From contig NZ_JBBAKG010000023.1 of NCBI RefSeq assembly GCF_040403615.1, positions 13,213-77,212 on the forward strand: DNA of 64,000 bases, in the 5' to 3' direction. The notes under the pieces are model-generated. The model had not been told where the DNA came from. It worked only from the letters and a program-made list of their open reading frames with translations, and ran no database searches. Numbering within the stretch: position 1 is the stretch's first letter; each line of letters begins with the position of its first letter. The translations under genes were made by a program, and so were the position numbers. This DNA comes from Haliscomenobacter sp040403615 (lineage in GTDB: Bacteria; Bacteroidota; Bacteroidia; Chitinophagales; Saprospiraceae). Of this stretch, positions 50,989 to 59,276 are shown piece after piece.

Positions 50989-52425
50989 TCAAATTGGATT
51001 CATAGCCAATACCTGTGGATATTTGCTGTTGGTGTGCATGACCAGCTCTCCGAAAAGGGTATTTGCCCAGGCAAACCACTTGCGCGTGAAATTGCTGGCA
51101 TCGTCTTTGTGAAATGCCTCGTGCATAAAGCCCGTTCCGGCATGCGCGGACTTCAAAATGTGCAAACACTGCGAAACCTCAGCCGCATTGCCAGAAGTCA
51201 ATCCCCGCATGGTGATGCTCAGAGGCCAAATCATGTTCATTCCTGCGTGTGGTCCGCCGATTCCTTCGCCCGACTTTCCTTTGAAAAAGAAGGGGTTATT
51301 AGTGGAAAGCAAGTATTTTCGGGTATTGACGTAAATAGGATCGGTATTTTTGACTGCACCCAAATAAGGCAAAGAGAGCAGACTCGGTACGTTGGCATCG
51401 TCCATCAAATTGAAACTCCCAAATCCATTGACTTCGTATGCGTACAATTTCCCAAAAGTCGGGTGATTGATGATGGCGTGTGCGAGTAAAGCCTTTTCCA
51501 ATTCCGTTGCCAATGCGCTACATTCCAGGGCCAATTTGGTGTTTTTTAGAACCGTATTCAATAATTCGGCTGCCTGCTTGAGCGACACCAGGGCAAAGTA
51601 ATTGGCGGGGATCAAAAATGGGAAAATGGTAGCATCATCACTGGGGCGAAACATGGAGCAGATCAAACCTACAGGCTTTACCGGGTAACCATACCCAGAG
51701 AGCGGCACTCCGTCGGTTGCCCAAAAAGTATTCCGCTGAAAAGTGTAAGGGCCATTGCCTTCTTTGCGCTGCTGCTCTTTAAAGGTTTGCAGGGTCAGCT
51801 CGATGCTGCGTACCCAAGTAGGATCAAAAACTGATGTATCACCACTGATTTTGTAGTAATGATAAGCCAGTCGAATGGGGTAACACAGGGAATCAATTTC
51901 CCATTTGCGCTCGTGGATACCCGGTTTCATGGCTGTCAGGTCTGCTTTCCACTCACTTTCTTTGTTGAAGTCTTTGTAAAAAGCATTGGCATAGGGATCC
52001 AGGATGATGCATTTTTTCTGGCGATTGATCACCCCTGCTATGAGCTCCTGGAGCTTTTTGTCGCCTTTGATCAAGGGCAAATAAGGCCAAACCTGGGCGG
52101 TGCTGTCGCGCAACCACATTGCATCAATGTCGCCAGTGATGACGTAAGTATCGGGCTTGCCTTCGATTGTTTCAAATTCGACGGTTGTATCGAGGGTGTT
52201 GGGAAAGCAATTCTCAAACAGCCAGGCCAGTTCTGGATCGGCAATTTGCTTTTTGATTTGAACAATAGCTGCTTCTACGCCTTCGCTGCTGAATTTGCGG
52301 TTGGCGAGAGCTGGACGCTTGCTTTCAAAGACACTTGATTTTGATGCGAAGACTTCCGATGCATTCAGCATTAAACCACCGCTCAGTACACTGGCCTGCT
52401 GGATAAATTTTCTTCTGGTTGGCAT
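50989..52425 (-). CDS. Tat-exported GH125 family exo-alpha-1,6-mannosidase
   Basis: A 478-residue glycoside hydrolase of family GH125, an (alpha/alpha)6 barrel that trims alpha-1,6-linked mannose by inversion. The N-terminus 'MPTRRKFIQQASVLSGGLML' is a twin-arginine signal. 'ITGDIDAMWLRDSTAQVWPY' near 115 is the family hallmark around an active-site aspartate, 'TFWATDGVPLSGYGYPVKPV' near 250 and 'GIGGPHAGMNMIWPLSITMR' near 393 complete the barrel. Periplasmic breakdown of mannans or N-glycans is inferred. The gene is on its own, not in a visible polysaccharide locus. Confidence 0.92.
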   Translation of the reverse strand: MPTRRKFIQQASVLSGGLMLNASEVFASKSSVFESKRPALANRKFSSEGVEAAIVQIKKQIADPELAWLFENCFPNTLDTTVEFETIEGKPDTYVITGDIDAMWLRDSTAQVWPYLPLIKGDKKLQELIAGVINRQKKCIILDPYANAFYKDFNKESEWKADLTAMKPGIHERKWEIDSLCYPIRLAYHYYKISGDTSVFDPTWVRSIELTLQTFKEQQRKEGNGPYTFQRNTFWATDGVPLSGYGYPVKPVGLICSMFRPSDDATIFPFLIPANYFALVSLKQAAELLNTVLKNTKLALECSALATELEKALLAHAIINHPTFGKLYAYEVNGFGSFNLMDDANVPSLLSLPYLGAVKNTDPIYVNTRKYLLSTNNPFFFKGKSGEGIGGPHAGMNMIWPLSITMRGLTSGNAAEVSQCLHILKSAHAGTGFMHEAFHKDDASNFTRKWFAWANTLFGELVMHTNSKYPQVLAMNPI

Positions 52426-52490
52426 GTTGATTTGATTTTAGGGTAAATACGGGGCATCGATGGATGGATATGGACGGGTATCCACGGATG

Positions 52491-52520
52491 GTAGGGGCAT
52501 CCACAAAGGGATGTCCCTAC
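52491..52520. repeat. Palindrome supplying the SprB-repeat gene's stop codon
   Basis: GTAGGGGCATCC and GGGATGTCCCTAC form a hairpin with a short loop. The TAG of the right arm (52517-52519 on the minus strand) is the stop codon of the surface-protein gene. Resembles dispersed GTAGGGGCGA-type repeats. Confidence 0.7.
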
Positions 52521-55500
52521 GGGTTCATGCGCACGATTTTTATTTCTACGCGCTGGTTTTTTTGTCGACCTTCCGGTGTAGAGTTGGTGGCGATGGGGAT
52601 GGTACGGCCATACCCTTTAAACAGCACTCGTTTGGCATCAATGCTGCGGTTGATCAGGTATTCGGCAACCGATTTGGCGCGGGCGGTGGAGAGTTTTATG
52701 CAAAACTCGTCCTGGCACAAGCCATTGGTATGGCCACCTACTTCCACCACGATACTGGGATTGTCGGTTAGGAAATCAAATACTTCATCCAGGATTGGTT
52801 TGAAGGAAGCCTTGATGTTGATGCTGTCGATGTCGAATTGCAATTGTTCTACCCGAATCGCTTGCCCATTGCGAATGCGGCCAGCGGTGAGTTCGGGAAT
52901 GTTTTTCTTGGTGATTTCAACTACCGCTTGAGCAGTGCAACCCTTGGCGTCGGTTACAGTTAAGGTATTTTTCCCCAGGCTTAATTTTTGGGCAGTTGGC
53001 AAAGTCTCGGCGGTGCTCCAGACAAATTTGAGGGGAGCGGCGCCGCCTTTGACTGCCACTGTGGCCAGGCCATCGGTAGCGGTTTCTGCGGTTACGCCGT
53101 ATTTTCTCGTCACTGCGATGGCAATCGCTTCAGGCTGATTCAAGCTGATTTGGGTAGTTTTTTGGCTGCCCTTAGCATCGGTTACGGTCAGGCTGTAATT
53201 GCCTGCTGCCAGTGCGTTGGCTTGTTCCCCAGTGATAGAGGGATCGCTCCATTGGAAACGGAAGGGGGCTTTGCCACCTTTGACGGTTGTTGCAATGGCT
53301 CCAGTTTTTGCCCCATTGCATTGGATGGTAGCTGTTTCTTCCAGGCTTACTTCCAATGCGAAAATATTTTCGGTAATGTCAACGCTGGAAGTTGAAGAAC
53401 AGCCTTTGGCATCGGTTGCGGTAACCGTATGTTTTCCGGGAGCGAGTTTTAATGCAGCAGCAATAACTTCGTTGTTGTCCCATTTGAAAGAGAAATTGCC
53501 CGTTCCACCACTGGCTTGGGCGGTAGCTTTGCCATCGGCATTGCCCGTACTGGCTGGTGCCATTACATTGATTTTGATTTGGACGGGATTCGGTTGTTCT
53601 ATTTTAAAACTGGCCGAGGTGTTTTTTCCGCTGGCATCGCTGACACTAACCGTGTAATCGCCCGCTGCCAAGCCAGAGACTTGAGTTCCGCTCAACTCTG
53701 GGCTGCTCCATTTGTACACATACGGGCCTTTGCCGCCTTTGACAGTTGCTGCGATGGCACCAGTTTTTGCACCGTTGCATTGGATGGTTGCTATTTCTTC
53801 CAGGCTGACTTCCAATGCGAGAATGTTTTCGGTAATGTCAACGCTGGAAGTTGAGAAACAACCTTTAGAATCCGTGGCGGTAACTGTATGTTTTCCAGGA
53901 GCGAGTTTTATGGCAGCAGCAATAGCTTCGTTGTTGTCCCATTTGAACGAAAAACTGCCGTTGCCACCACTGGCTTGAGCGGTCGCTTTGCCATCGGCAT
54001 TGCCAGTACTGGCTGGAGCAATAATGTTGATTTTGATTTGGACGGGATTCGGTTGTTCTACTTTAAAACTGGCTGTTGCATTTTTTCCACTGGCATCACT
54101 CACACTAACCGAATAATCGCCCGCTACCAGGCCAGAGACTTGAGTCCCGCTCAACTCAGGGCTACTCCATTTGTACAAATATGGGCCTTTGCCTCCTTTT
54201 ACGTAAGCCTGCAAAGCAGCATCTTTGGCGCCATTGCAAGAAATGGAAGTTTTGGAAGACAAGCTGACCACCAGCTCAAGAATGTTTTCTGAAATGGAGC
54301 TGAATGCTTCAGCTTTACAGCCTTTGGCATCGGTTACCATAAGGGTATGGTTTCCAGCAGCTAATCTTGAAGCCGAAGGAAGGTTTTCCCCATTGTCCCA
54401 GCTGTAAGTGTAGGCTCCTGTTCCTCCGTTTACCTGAGCAGTTGCTTTGCCGTCGGCATTGCCCGTACTAGCTGGAGCCTGAGCTTGAATTTGGATTTGA
54501 ATAGGGTTTGGCTGCACAACACTGGCGCGTGAACTGACGCTCTTTCCACTTGCATCGCTAATAGTTATCGCGTAATCACCAGCTGCAAGGCCAGCTGCTT
54601 TAGCGCCGCTTAAACCCGCAGCACTCCATTGGTAATTGTAAGGCGGTTTGCCCCCATTGACCTCAACTTCCAGGGCGGCATCTTTTGCGCCAGCACAATC
54701 CAGTTTTTTGGTTTCCCGCAGGGTGGCGTTGAGTGCCAGTACGTTTTCGGCAATTTCTATGCTGGCTTGGGTAGTACATCCTTTACTGTCGGTTACAGTC
54801 AGACTCCGAGTTCCAGGAGCAAGTTTAGTGGCCAATGCAGTGGTTTCTCCATTGTCCCAAGCATAGGCGTAAGGAGTGGTGCCGCCACTCAGTTGAGCCT
54901 GGGCTTTGCCATCGGCATTGTTGGTCTTTGCGGGACTCTGTACTTGTAGCTTTAAGTTGAGGGCCAATGGTTGCTCTACTTTCACATTGGCGCTGGCCTT
55001 TTGGCCAACGGCATCCGTAACAGTTACAAGGTAATTCCCGGCGGCAAGGCCAGTAGGGGCATCACCAGACAAGGCAGCATTATTCCATTGGTACTGGAAA
55101 GGGGCTTTACCACCTGAGACGGTAAGTGCAAGTGCGGCAGATTTGTCACCATTGCAATTCAATTTTTGTTTTTCTGTCAAAACGACCCGCAAAGCAGCAG
55201 TTTTTTGGGTGATGATTACGGTACCTTGGGTAGAGCAGCCCATTTTGTCTTTGACCGTAACGGTATGTTGGCCTTCACCCAGTTTGAGGGCTATGTTGCT
55301 TGTTTCGCCATTGTCCCATTGATAGGTGTAGGCCGGGCTACCACCAGTAGCAATTGCCGCAGCTACTGCATCTTTGGCATTGGCAGCGCTTTCTTCACTT
55401 TGTTGGCTGACTTTGAGGGTAATGCGTGGGTCGGGGAGATTGGCTTTACTGGTTTTTTTCAATCCAGCCCCATCCGTAACGGTAACGGTATATTCACCAG

Positions 55501-56560
55501 GACCAAGGTCTTTGGCCGTTTCTGAATTTTGACCATTGCTCCACTGGTAGGTGAATGGTGCTTTGCCTCCAGTGATTTTGGCTTTGATGGTCATGCCCGA
55601 AGGATCACACCCCTGAAGTATTCCGGTAATCAAGTTGAGGGTCAAGGCGCTGGCTTTTTCTACCAGGTAAACCCCTTTGTCTTCGGTGCCTACCCACAAT
55701 GCGCCTTCTTTGTCAAGGGTCAAACAGGTCGGAAACTGGCTGGTGTAATAGTCTGCAGGGCCAAAAGTTTGGAATTTATCGATTTCAGGGTCGTAACGGG
55801 CCAAAATCTCGGAAGCGATCCAAAAACGACCTTGCAAATCGAGGGTGAAACTGGCAATGTTGCCATCAACCATCCGTTCGTCAAAGCCGTAGTCTTCCCA
55901 TTCTCCTTTGCCATCCCAGCGCCACAATTGGCCATCCGAAAGCACATAGGTAAAGGGCAAGTAAGTTTGGATACCGGCCACGTTGAAATATTTATTGACC
56001 AGTTCCCATTTGCCTGTGCTGCCCTGGAGTAGACCTTGATCGGTTCCGATCCAGATCTTGCCGTTGCTGTCCCTGTAAATGGTCGTGATGTTGTTGGAGC
56101 GTACTTTCGAGTTGGCCGTTGTATTGGAGGACAGCAGTTGGAGTGCAGGTTTGGTTTTGAGTTCAAAAAAACCGCTGGCACTGGTTCCTAGCAAAAGCAA
56201 GTCTTTTTGAGCATCGTAATGTCCAGCTGTAAGGCGGTTATCCGCGCTCAGTTTAATTTTTAGTAAACTTTGCAACTTTTCAACATTCCAACGGATGTCG
56301 GCATTGCCCCCAGCGATCGACAATAGGGATTGCTCGCCGGGATTGAGGGCAAGAGGGGTCGCCAAATCCAAGGCTTTTACCTGATAAACCATGCTGCCAT
56401 TACCGACCCATTTTTGATTGGTTTCATCCACAAAAATATTGCGAATGGCTTGATCTGGTTCAATTGCCAGGCACCTAACTACCTGCATGGGGTCATTTTG
56501 GGCCAAAAGTGCTGAACAGCAAAACAGCAGCATTGAAAAAAGGACAGAAGCATATCTCAT
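52517..56560 (-). CDS. Giant SprB-repeat surface protein with N-terminal propeller and OmpA domain
   Basis: A 1347-residue exported protein, numbered from the ATG at 56560 ('MRYASVLFSMLLFCCSALLA'); the frame reaches 56602 but the first 14 codons do not look like a signal. Residues about 20-320 contain two-component-regulator-type propeller repeats ('GKIWIGTDQGLLQG', 'GRFWIASEILARYD', 'GALWVGTEDKGVYL'). Residues about 320-1220 are twelve SprB-like repeats (PF13573) in six pairs, alternating a Cys-containing 'CNGAKTGAI' type with a 'NADGKATAQ...KGC' type, as in gliding adhesin SprB. The end is an OmpA-like peptidoglycan-binding domain ('VEVGGHTNGLCQDEFCIKLS', 'RVLFKGYG', 'NQRVEI'). A role in adhesion, gliding or surface anchoring is inferred. 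A palindrome supplies the stop codon. Confidence 0.85.
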   Translation of the reverse strand: MRYASVLFSMLLFCCSALLAQNDPMQVVRCLAIEPDQAIRNIFVDETNQKWVGNGSMVYQVKALDLATPLALNPGEQSLLSIAGGNADIRWNVEKLQSLLKIKLSADNRLTAGHYDAQKDLLLLGTSASGFFELKTKPALQLLSSNTTANSKVRSNNITTIYRDSNGKIWIGTDQGLLQGSTGKWELVNKYFNVAGIQTYLPFTYVLSDGQLWRWDGKGEWEDYGFDERMVDGNIASFTLDLQGRFWIASEILARYDPEIDKFQTFGPADYYTSQFPTCLTLDKEGALWVGTEDKGVYLVEKASALTLNLITGILQGCDPSGMTIKAKITGGKAPFTYQWSNGQNSETAKDLGPGEYTVTVTDGAGLKKTSKANLPDPRITLKVSQQSEESAANAKDAVAAAIATGGSPAYTYQWDNGETSNIALKLGEGQHTVTVKDKMGCSTQGTVIITQKTAALRVVLTEKQKLNCNGDKSAALALTVSGGKAPFQYQWNNAALSGDAPTGLAAGNYLVTVTDAVGQKASANVKVEQPLALNLKLQVQSPAKTNNADGKAQAQLSGGTTPYAYAWDNGETTALATKLAPGTRSLTVTDSKGCTTQASIEIAENVLALNATLRETKKLDCAGAKDAALEVEVNGGKPPYNYQWSAAGLSGAKAAGLAAGDYAITISDASGKSVSSRASVVQPNPIQIQIQAQAPASTGNADGKATAQVNGGTGAYTYSWDNGENLPSASRLAAGNHTLMVTDAKGCKAEAFSSISENILELVVSLSSKTSISCNGAKDAALQAYVKGGKGPYLYKWSSPELSGTQVSGLVAGDYSVSVSDASGKNATASFKVEQPNPVQIKINIIAPASTGNADGKATAQASGGNGSFSFKWDNNEAIAAAIKLAPGKHTVTATDSKGCFSTSSVDITENILALEVSLEEIATIQCNGAKTGAIAATVKGGKGPYVYKWSSPELSGTQVSGLAAGDYTVSVSDASGKNTSASFKIEQPNPVQIKINVMAPASTGNADGKATAQASGGTGNFSFKWDNNEVIAAALKLAPGKHTVTATDAKGCSSTSSVDITENIFALEVSLEETATIQCNGAKTGAIATTVKGGKAPFRFQWSDPSITGEQANALAAGNYSLTVTDAKGSQKTTQISLNQPEAIAIAVTRKYGVTAETATDGLATVAVKGGAAPLKFVWSTAETLPTAQKLSLGKNTLTVTDAKGCTAQAVVEITKKNIPELTAGRIRNGQAIRVEQLQFDIDSINIKASFKPILDEVFDFLTDNPSIVVEVGGHTNGLCQDEFCIKLSTARAKSVAEYLINRSIDAKRVLFKGYGRTIPIATNSTPEGRQKNQRVEIKIVRMNP

Positions 56561-56603
56561 TAGCATGTATCGTGGAACTAGTTGAACAAAAATTTGCGCC
56601 AAT

Positions 56604-56671
56604 AACGCAAAAAAGCACTATAAAAGTGTTCTTAAAAAACCCAAAATCGGGAAGTTAATTTTTCTGCGTTA
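56604..56671. repeat. Family A palindromic element, rearranged copy
   Basis: The left end AACGCAAAAAA and the right end CCCAAAATCGGGAAGTTAAT followed by TTTTCTGCGTT match the ends of the element at 20969-21080. A small separate hairpin (GCACTATAAAAGTG) replaces the inner left arm. It lies between the promoter side of the SprB gene and the stop of the HMG-CoA lyase gene. Confidence 0.6.
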
Positions 56672-57544
56672 CTAATGCGCAGGGAAAACTTCCTGGGCTT
56701 TGGCCAAAGCCCGCAGCAAAATCTCCAGGTTGATTCCGGTAAGATCTTCTGCCTCGTGAAAATAAGCAATCATGTTTTCGGTAGGCATGTTTCCAGTTAA
56801 GTCGTCTTTGGCCATGGGGCAACCACCGTACCCCTTGATGGCACCATCAAAACGACGGCATCCACTTTTGTAAGCAGCGTCGATTTTTTCGTGCCAGAGG
56901 GCAGGAACCGTATGGAAATGGGCTCCAAATTCCAGTGCAGGATAGGCCCCGATCAACTCCGAAAAGATGTACCGAATGCTTTGTGGGGTAGCTACGCCGA
57001 TGGTGTCCGACAGTTGAAAAATGCGGATATCCAGCGCCTGCAACTGCTCTACCCAGGTTTTTACAATTTCGGCATTCCAGGGATCGCCATAAGGATTGCC
57101 AAAACCCATGGAAATGTAGATGACGAGTTCTTTATTGCTTTGCACACAGATGTCCTGAATTTGTTTGACCCGATCCAACGATTCCTGGATGGTTGCGTTG
57201 GTATTGCGCAGCTGAAATGTTTCAGAGATGGAAAAAGGATAGCCCAGGTAGTCAATTTCTGGAAAGGTGGCAGCATCTTCAGCACCCCGGCTATTGGCAA
57301 CAATGGCTAAAAGCTTGGTGGGGTTGTTTTCCAATTCGAGTCGGCTCAATACTTCCGCGGTATCGCGCATTTGAGGGATGGCTTTGGGGGAAACAAAACT
57401 CCCAAAATCCAGCGTATCGAAACCTGCTTTAAGCAAGAGGTTGATGTAATTCGCTTTTATCGCAGTAGGGATGAATTCTTTTAGCCCCTGCATAGCGTCA
57501 CGTGGGCATTCAATGATCTTTAATGGCATACTGTATTGGCTCAT
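56672..57544 (-). CDS. Hydroxymethylglutaryl-CoA lyase family protein
   Basis: A 290-residue TIM-barrel enzyme of the HMGL-like family, which splits HMG-CoA into acetyl-CoA and acetoacetate in leucine and ketone-body breakdown. 'LKIIECPRDAMQGLKEFIPT' near the start holds the catalytic Asp-Arg pair in modified form. 'EFGAHFHTVPALWHEKIDAA' near 217 has the metal-binding histidines, and 'GYGGCPMAKDDLTGNMPTEN' near 248 is the HMGL signature with its active Cys. The opening ECPRDAMQG differs from the usual EVGPRDGLQ, so a related acyl-CoA lyase is possible. The stop codon abuts a family A repeat. Confidence 0.85.
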   Translation of the reverse strand: MSQYSMPLKIIECPRDAMQGLKEFIPTAIKANYINLLLKAGFDTLDFGSFVSPKAIPQMRDTAEVLSRLELENNPTKLLAIVANSRGAEDAATFPEIDYLGYPFSISETFQLRNTNATIQESLDRVKQIQDICVQSNKELVIYISMGFGNPYGDPWNAEIVKTWVEQLQALDIRIFQLSDTIGVATPQSIRYIFSELIGAYPALEFGAHFHTVPALWHEKIDAAYKSGCRRFDGAIKGYGGCPMAKDDLTGNMPTENMIAYFHEAEDLTGINLEILLRALAKAQEVFPAH

Positions 57545-57608
57545 GGCCTATGGTCGTTTATTTTGCTCCTTAAAAGTAGTGATTTCTCAGAATAACCACC
57601 AAAGGCAT

Positions 57609-57653
57609 TAAATTTGTACAATTTTCAACCACTCCTAACTTAGATTGTTAGGA
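57609..57653 (+). promoter_or_regulatory. Promoter and small inverted repeat before the small membrane gene
   Basis: TAAATTTG (57609-57616) fits TAnnTTTG. Downstream, TCCTAAC (57633-57639) and GTTAGGA (57647-57653) form a perfect inverted repeat with a 7-nt loop, in the leader of the gene starting at 57679. It could be an operator or a leader hairpin. Confidence 0.4.
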
Positions 57654-57678
57654 TGGTTTAACAGCAAACTTATTGACT

Positions 57679-57897
57679 ATGAAAAAGAACGCAGAATGGC
57701 TGAGCTTGGTTGGCTTTATCTTGGTTACTTTCGGAATATTGGCTTTGGCGTTGAGTTTTGTGGGACTGCGCTTTACTTTTTTGATCTGGTTGGATGCACC
57801 TGGACACGTTTTTGGATTTTTCGTCCGGATCTTTATGGTGGTACTGGGATTCTTGTTGGTATATGTAGCCAAAACCGATTTTAAAGGAGAAGGGTAA
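57679..57897 (+). CDS. Small two-helix membrane protein, unknown function
   Basis: A 72-residue protein with two hydrophobic segments: 'LSLVGFILVTFGILALALSF' (about 8-27) and 'FFVRIFMVVLGFLLVYVA' (about 47-64), joined by 'VGLRFTFLIWLDAPGHVFG'. It starts at the ATG 57679; a TTG two codons up and an overlapping longer frame from 57645 in another reading frame are less credible. Not recognised as any family. Gene alone, with a possible promoter upstream. Confidence 0.55.
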   Translation: MKKNAEWLSLVGFILVTFGILALALSFVGLRFTFLIWLDAPGHVFGFFVRIFMVVLGFLLVYVAKTDFKGEG

Positions 57898-57920
57898 CAA
57901 AAGTAGCGGATAATCAAAGT

Positions 57921-57952
57921 GGTATCAGATCGTTTTGAAGCGATCTGATACC
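57921..57952. terminator. Perfect hairpin after the small membrane gene
   Basis: A 12-bp perfect stem with an 8-nt loop, 24 bp after the stop at 57897. No T-run follows, so terminator activity is uncertain. Confidence 0.5.
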
Positions 57953-57984
57953 ATAAGTTAAAAATGGGACTATATGTCGGGGAA

Positions 57985-58038
57985 AAAACCCCTCCCTCAA
58001 AATAGAATTAGCGTGCAAAAATGAGGGAGGAGGGTTTT
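57985..58038. repeat. Imperfect inverted repeat of C-rich and G-rich tracts
   Basis: AAAACCCCTCCCTCA (57985-57999) pairs with TGAGGGAGGAGGGTTTT (58022-58038) apart from a 2-nt bulge, with A/T tracts on both outer sides. Possibly a two-way terminator insulating the downstream gene. Confidence 0.55.
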
Positions 58039-58218
58039 AAAAAAAAAGTGAGAGGGAACTTTACAAATTTAAAATTCTAAGTATTACAGTGTTCAATTGT
58101 GGCGTCGCAATGAATTATACAAAAAATCGTAAGGCTTTGGGAACAGGCAAAAAGAATACATTCAGCGTGTCCCTTTTTGATAAGACAAAGAAACTCGGTT
58201 TTTTTCTTTTTAAAGTGT

Positions 58219-58249
58219 TTGAAGTTTTGTACAGAGTTAAGTAAATTTG
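58219..58249 (+). promoter_or_regulatory. Strong Bacteroidota promoter for the IS481-derived gene
   Basis: TTG at 58219-58221, exactly 20 bp, then TAAATTTG at 58242-58249, an exact consensus match. Transcription should begin near 58256, leaving a leader of about 10 nt before the ATG at 58266. Confidence 0.7.
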
Positions 58250-58265
58250 TGGACACTTTTGAAAG

Positions 58266-59276
58266 ATGAAAAAAAACAAAAAAGGAGCAGATTTGATAAA
58301 AACCATTCAAGCGAGTAGCAATGTGCGTGAAGCATGTAAGCAATTGGAAATCAGTAAGAGTCAATATTATAAATTGTTAAATCAACCAGAATTGGTTGTG
58401 CGAAAAAAAAATCCACCCCGAAAATTGGATCAAAACACTGTAAAAAAAATTTTAAACTTAGCCTTGCAATTTCCTTTTGGATGTCACTTTTTGAGCAGCA
58501 AATTATCCGAGGAAGGGATTTCTATTTCTGGTGTGAGCATTCAGAAATTACTTCAACAACACAATTTGGGTACAGCAAGAGCTCGATTTGAGCATTTGGC
58601 ACAAACAATCATCCTCGATAAAGCATATTCCCTCAACAATGAGCAAAAAGAATTCATCAGTCGGTACAATCCGGCTTTACTGGAAGCTGGAAGAGAAATT
58701 GGAAGACCAGGCCAGCTTATCTCGGTTTTCTCTATTTTTCTAGGGCTATTTCCTTATTTGGGTAAGGTTTTTGGCTACTTTAGTATTGATGCTTATTCGG
58801 GTTACGTGCATTCCGTAGTGAGTTATGCCCCCGATAAAGTCATTTGTGCAGACTTGTTAATAGAAGTAATCCTCCCTTTTTATGTACAGATGGGGCTGGA
58901 AATCAAACAGGTTGAAACCAGCAATGACCCGGAGTTTTTTAGTTATGCTGCCCACCCATTTAGCTCCTTATTAAGAGCGCGTCCTGGCACTGAACACTTG
59001 CTAACTGCGGTTGGAGGGCCTAAAACCAATGGTTTTTGTCAGCGATTTCATCAATACCTTAGTCAGTATATATTGCCTGCAATCAAAACAAAGAAAGCTG
59101 ACTTCACTGACCTGGAACAATTTCAGGAGGAAATCAAATTCCATCTTGAAGCTTACAATCGAAAACTACATCCAGGTGTTCAGCACTATTTTGATGCGTA
59201 TCCTTTGATGGGAAAATCACCAGAAGAGAAAATTGAAGAGGCAATTGCAAATGGGGGCCGTGTAAATTGGTATTAA
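58266..59276 (+). CDS. Domesticated, catalytically dead IS481-family transposase homologue
   Basis: A full-length 336-residue protein. Residues 8-38 are a helix-turn-helix ('SNVREACKQLEISKSQYYKL'), 50-110 the second DNA-binding domain, and 147-295 an integrase-core RNase H fold. By comparison with remembered IS481 proteins, the motif with the first Asp ('GAQDTFYVG') reads 'LISVFSIFLG' (F155), that with the second ('LTDRGTEY') reads 'ETSNDPEF' (S219), and the last ('QTNGICERFH') reads 'KTNGFCQRFH' (Q259). All three DDE acids are gone, while the fold-defining parts ('SIDAYSGYVHSV', 'ADLLIEVILPFYVQMG') remain. A consensus promoter precedes it; its stop overlaps that of the convergent response regulator by three bases, with no terminal inverted repeat seen. 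Probable regulatory DNA-binding role; inference. Confidence 0.85.
   Translation: MKKNKKGADLIKTIQASSNVREACKQLEISKSQYYKLLNQPELVVRKKNPPRKLDQNTVKKILNLALQFPFGCHFLSSKLSEEGISISGVSIQKLLQQHNLGTARARFEHLAQTIILDKAYSLNNEQKEFISRYNPALLEAGREIGRPGQLISVFSIFLGLFPYLGKVFGYFSIDAYSGYVHSVVSYAPDKVICADLLIEVILPFYVQMGLEIKQVETSNDPEFFSYAAHPFSSLLRARPGTEHLLTAVGGPKTNGFCQRFHQYLSQYILPAIKTKKADFTDLEQFQEEIKFHLEAYNRKLHPGVQHYFDAYPLMGKSPEEKIEEAIANGGRVNWY

Larger units (their letters stand above)
57898..58265. other. Hairpin-rich, AT-rich spacer upstream of the dead transposase
   Basis: A 368-bp stretch without a credible gene. It contains a perfect 12-bp hairpin at 57921-57952 (GGTATCAGATCG, TTTTGAAG, CGATCTGATACC), a second imperfect hairpin at 57985-58038 made of purine/pyrimidine tracts (AAAACCCCTCCCTCA against TGAGGGAGGAGGGTTTT), a run of nine A residues, and the promoter at 58219-58249. 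A short reverse-strand frame within 58077-58364 has no family features and no good start context. Confidence 0.6.

Noticed and set aside
52517..56602. Repeat array considered as CRISPR or as a non-coding satellite
   Set aside because: The repeats are coding, about 440 bp per pair and translate into SprB domains; no short direct repeats with unique spacers are present.
57645..57884. Overlapping 79-residue frame in the small membrane gene region
   Set aside because: It overlaps the better-supported 57679-57897 gene in another frame, has no family features and is rich in Cys, Trp and Arg as expected of a shadow frame.
58077..58364. Reverse-strand frame across the promoter of the dead transposase
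   Set aside because: It covers the promoter and 5' end of a clearly conserved gene, and its sequence has no recognisable domain.
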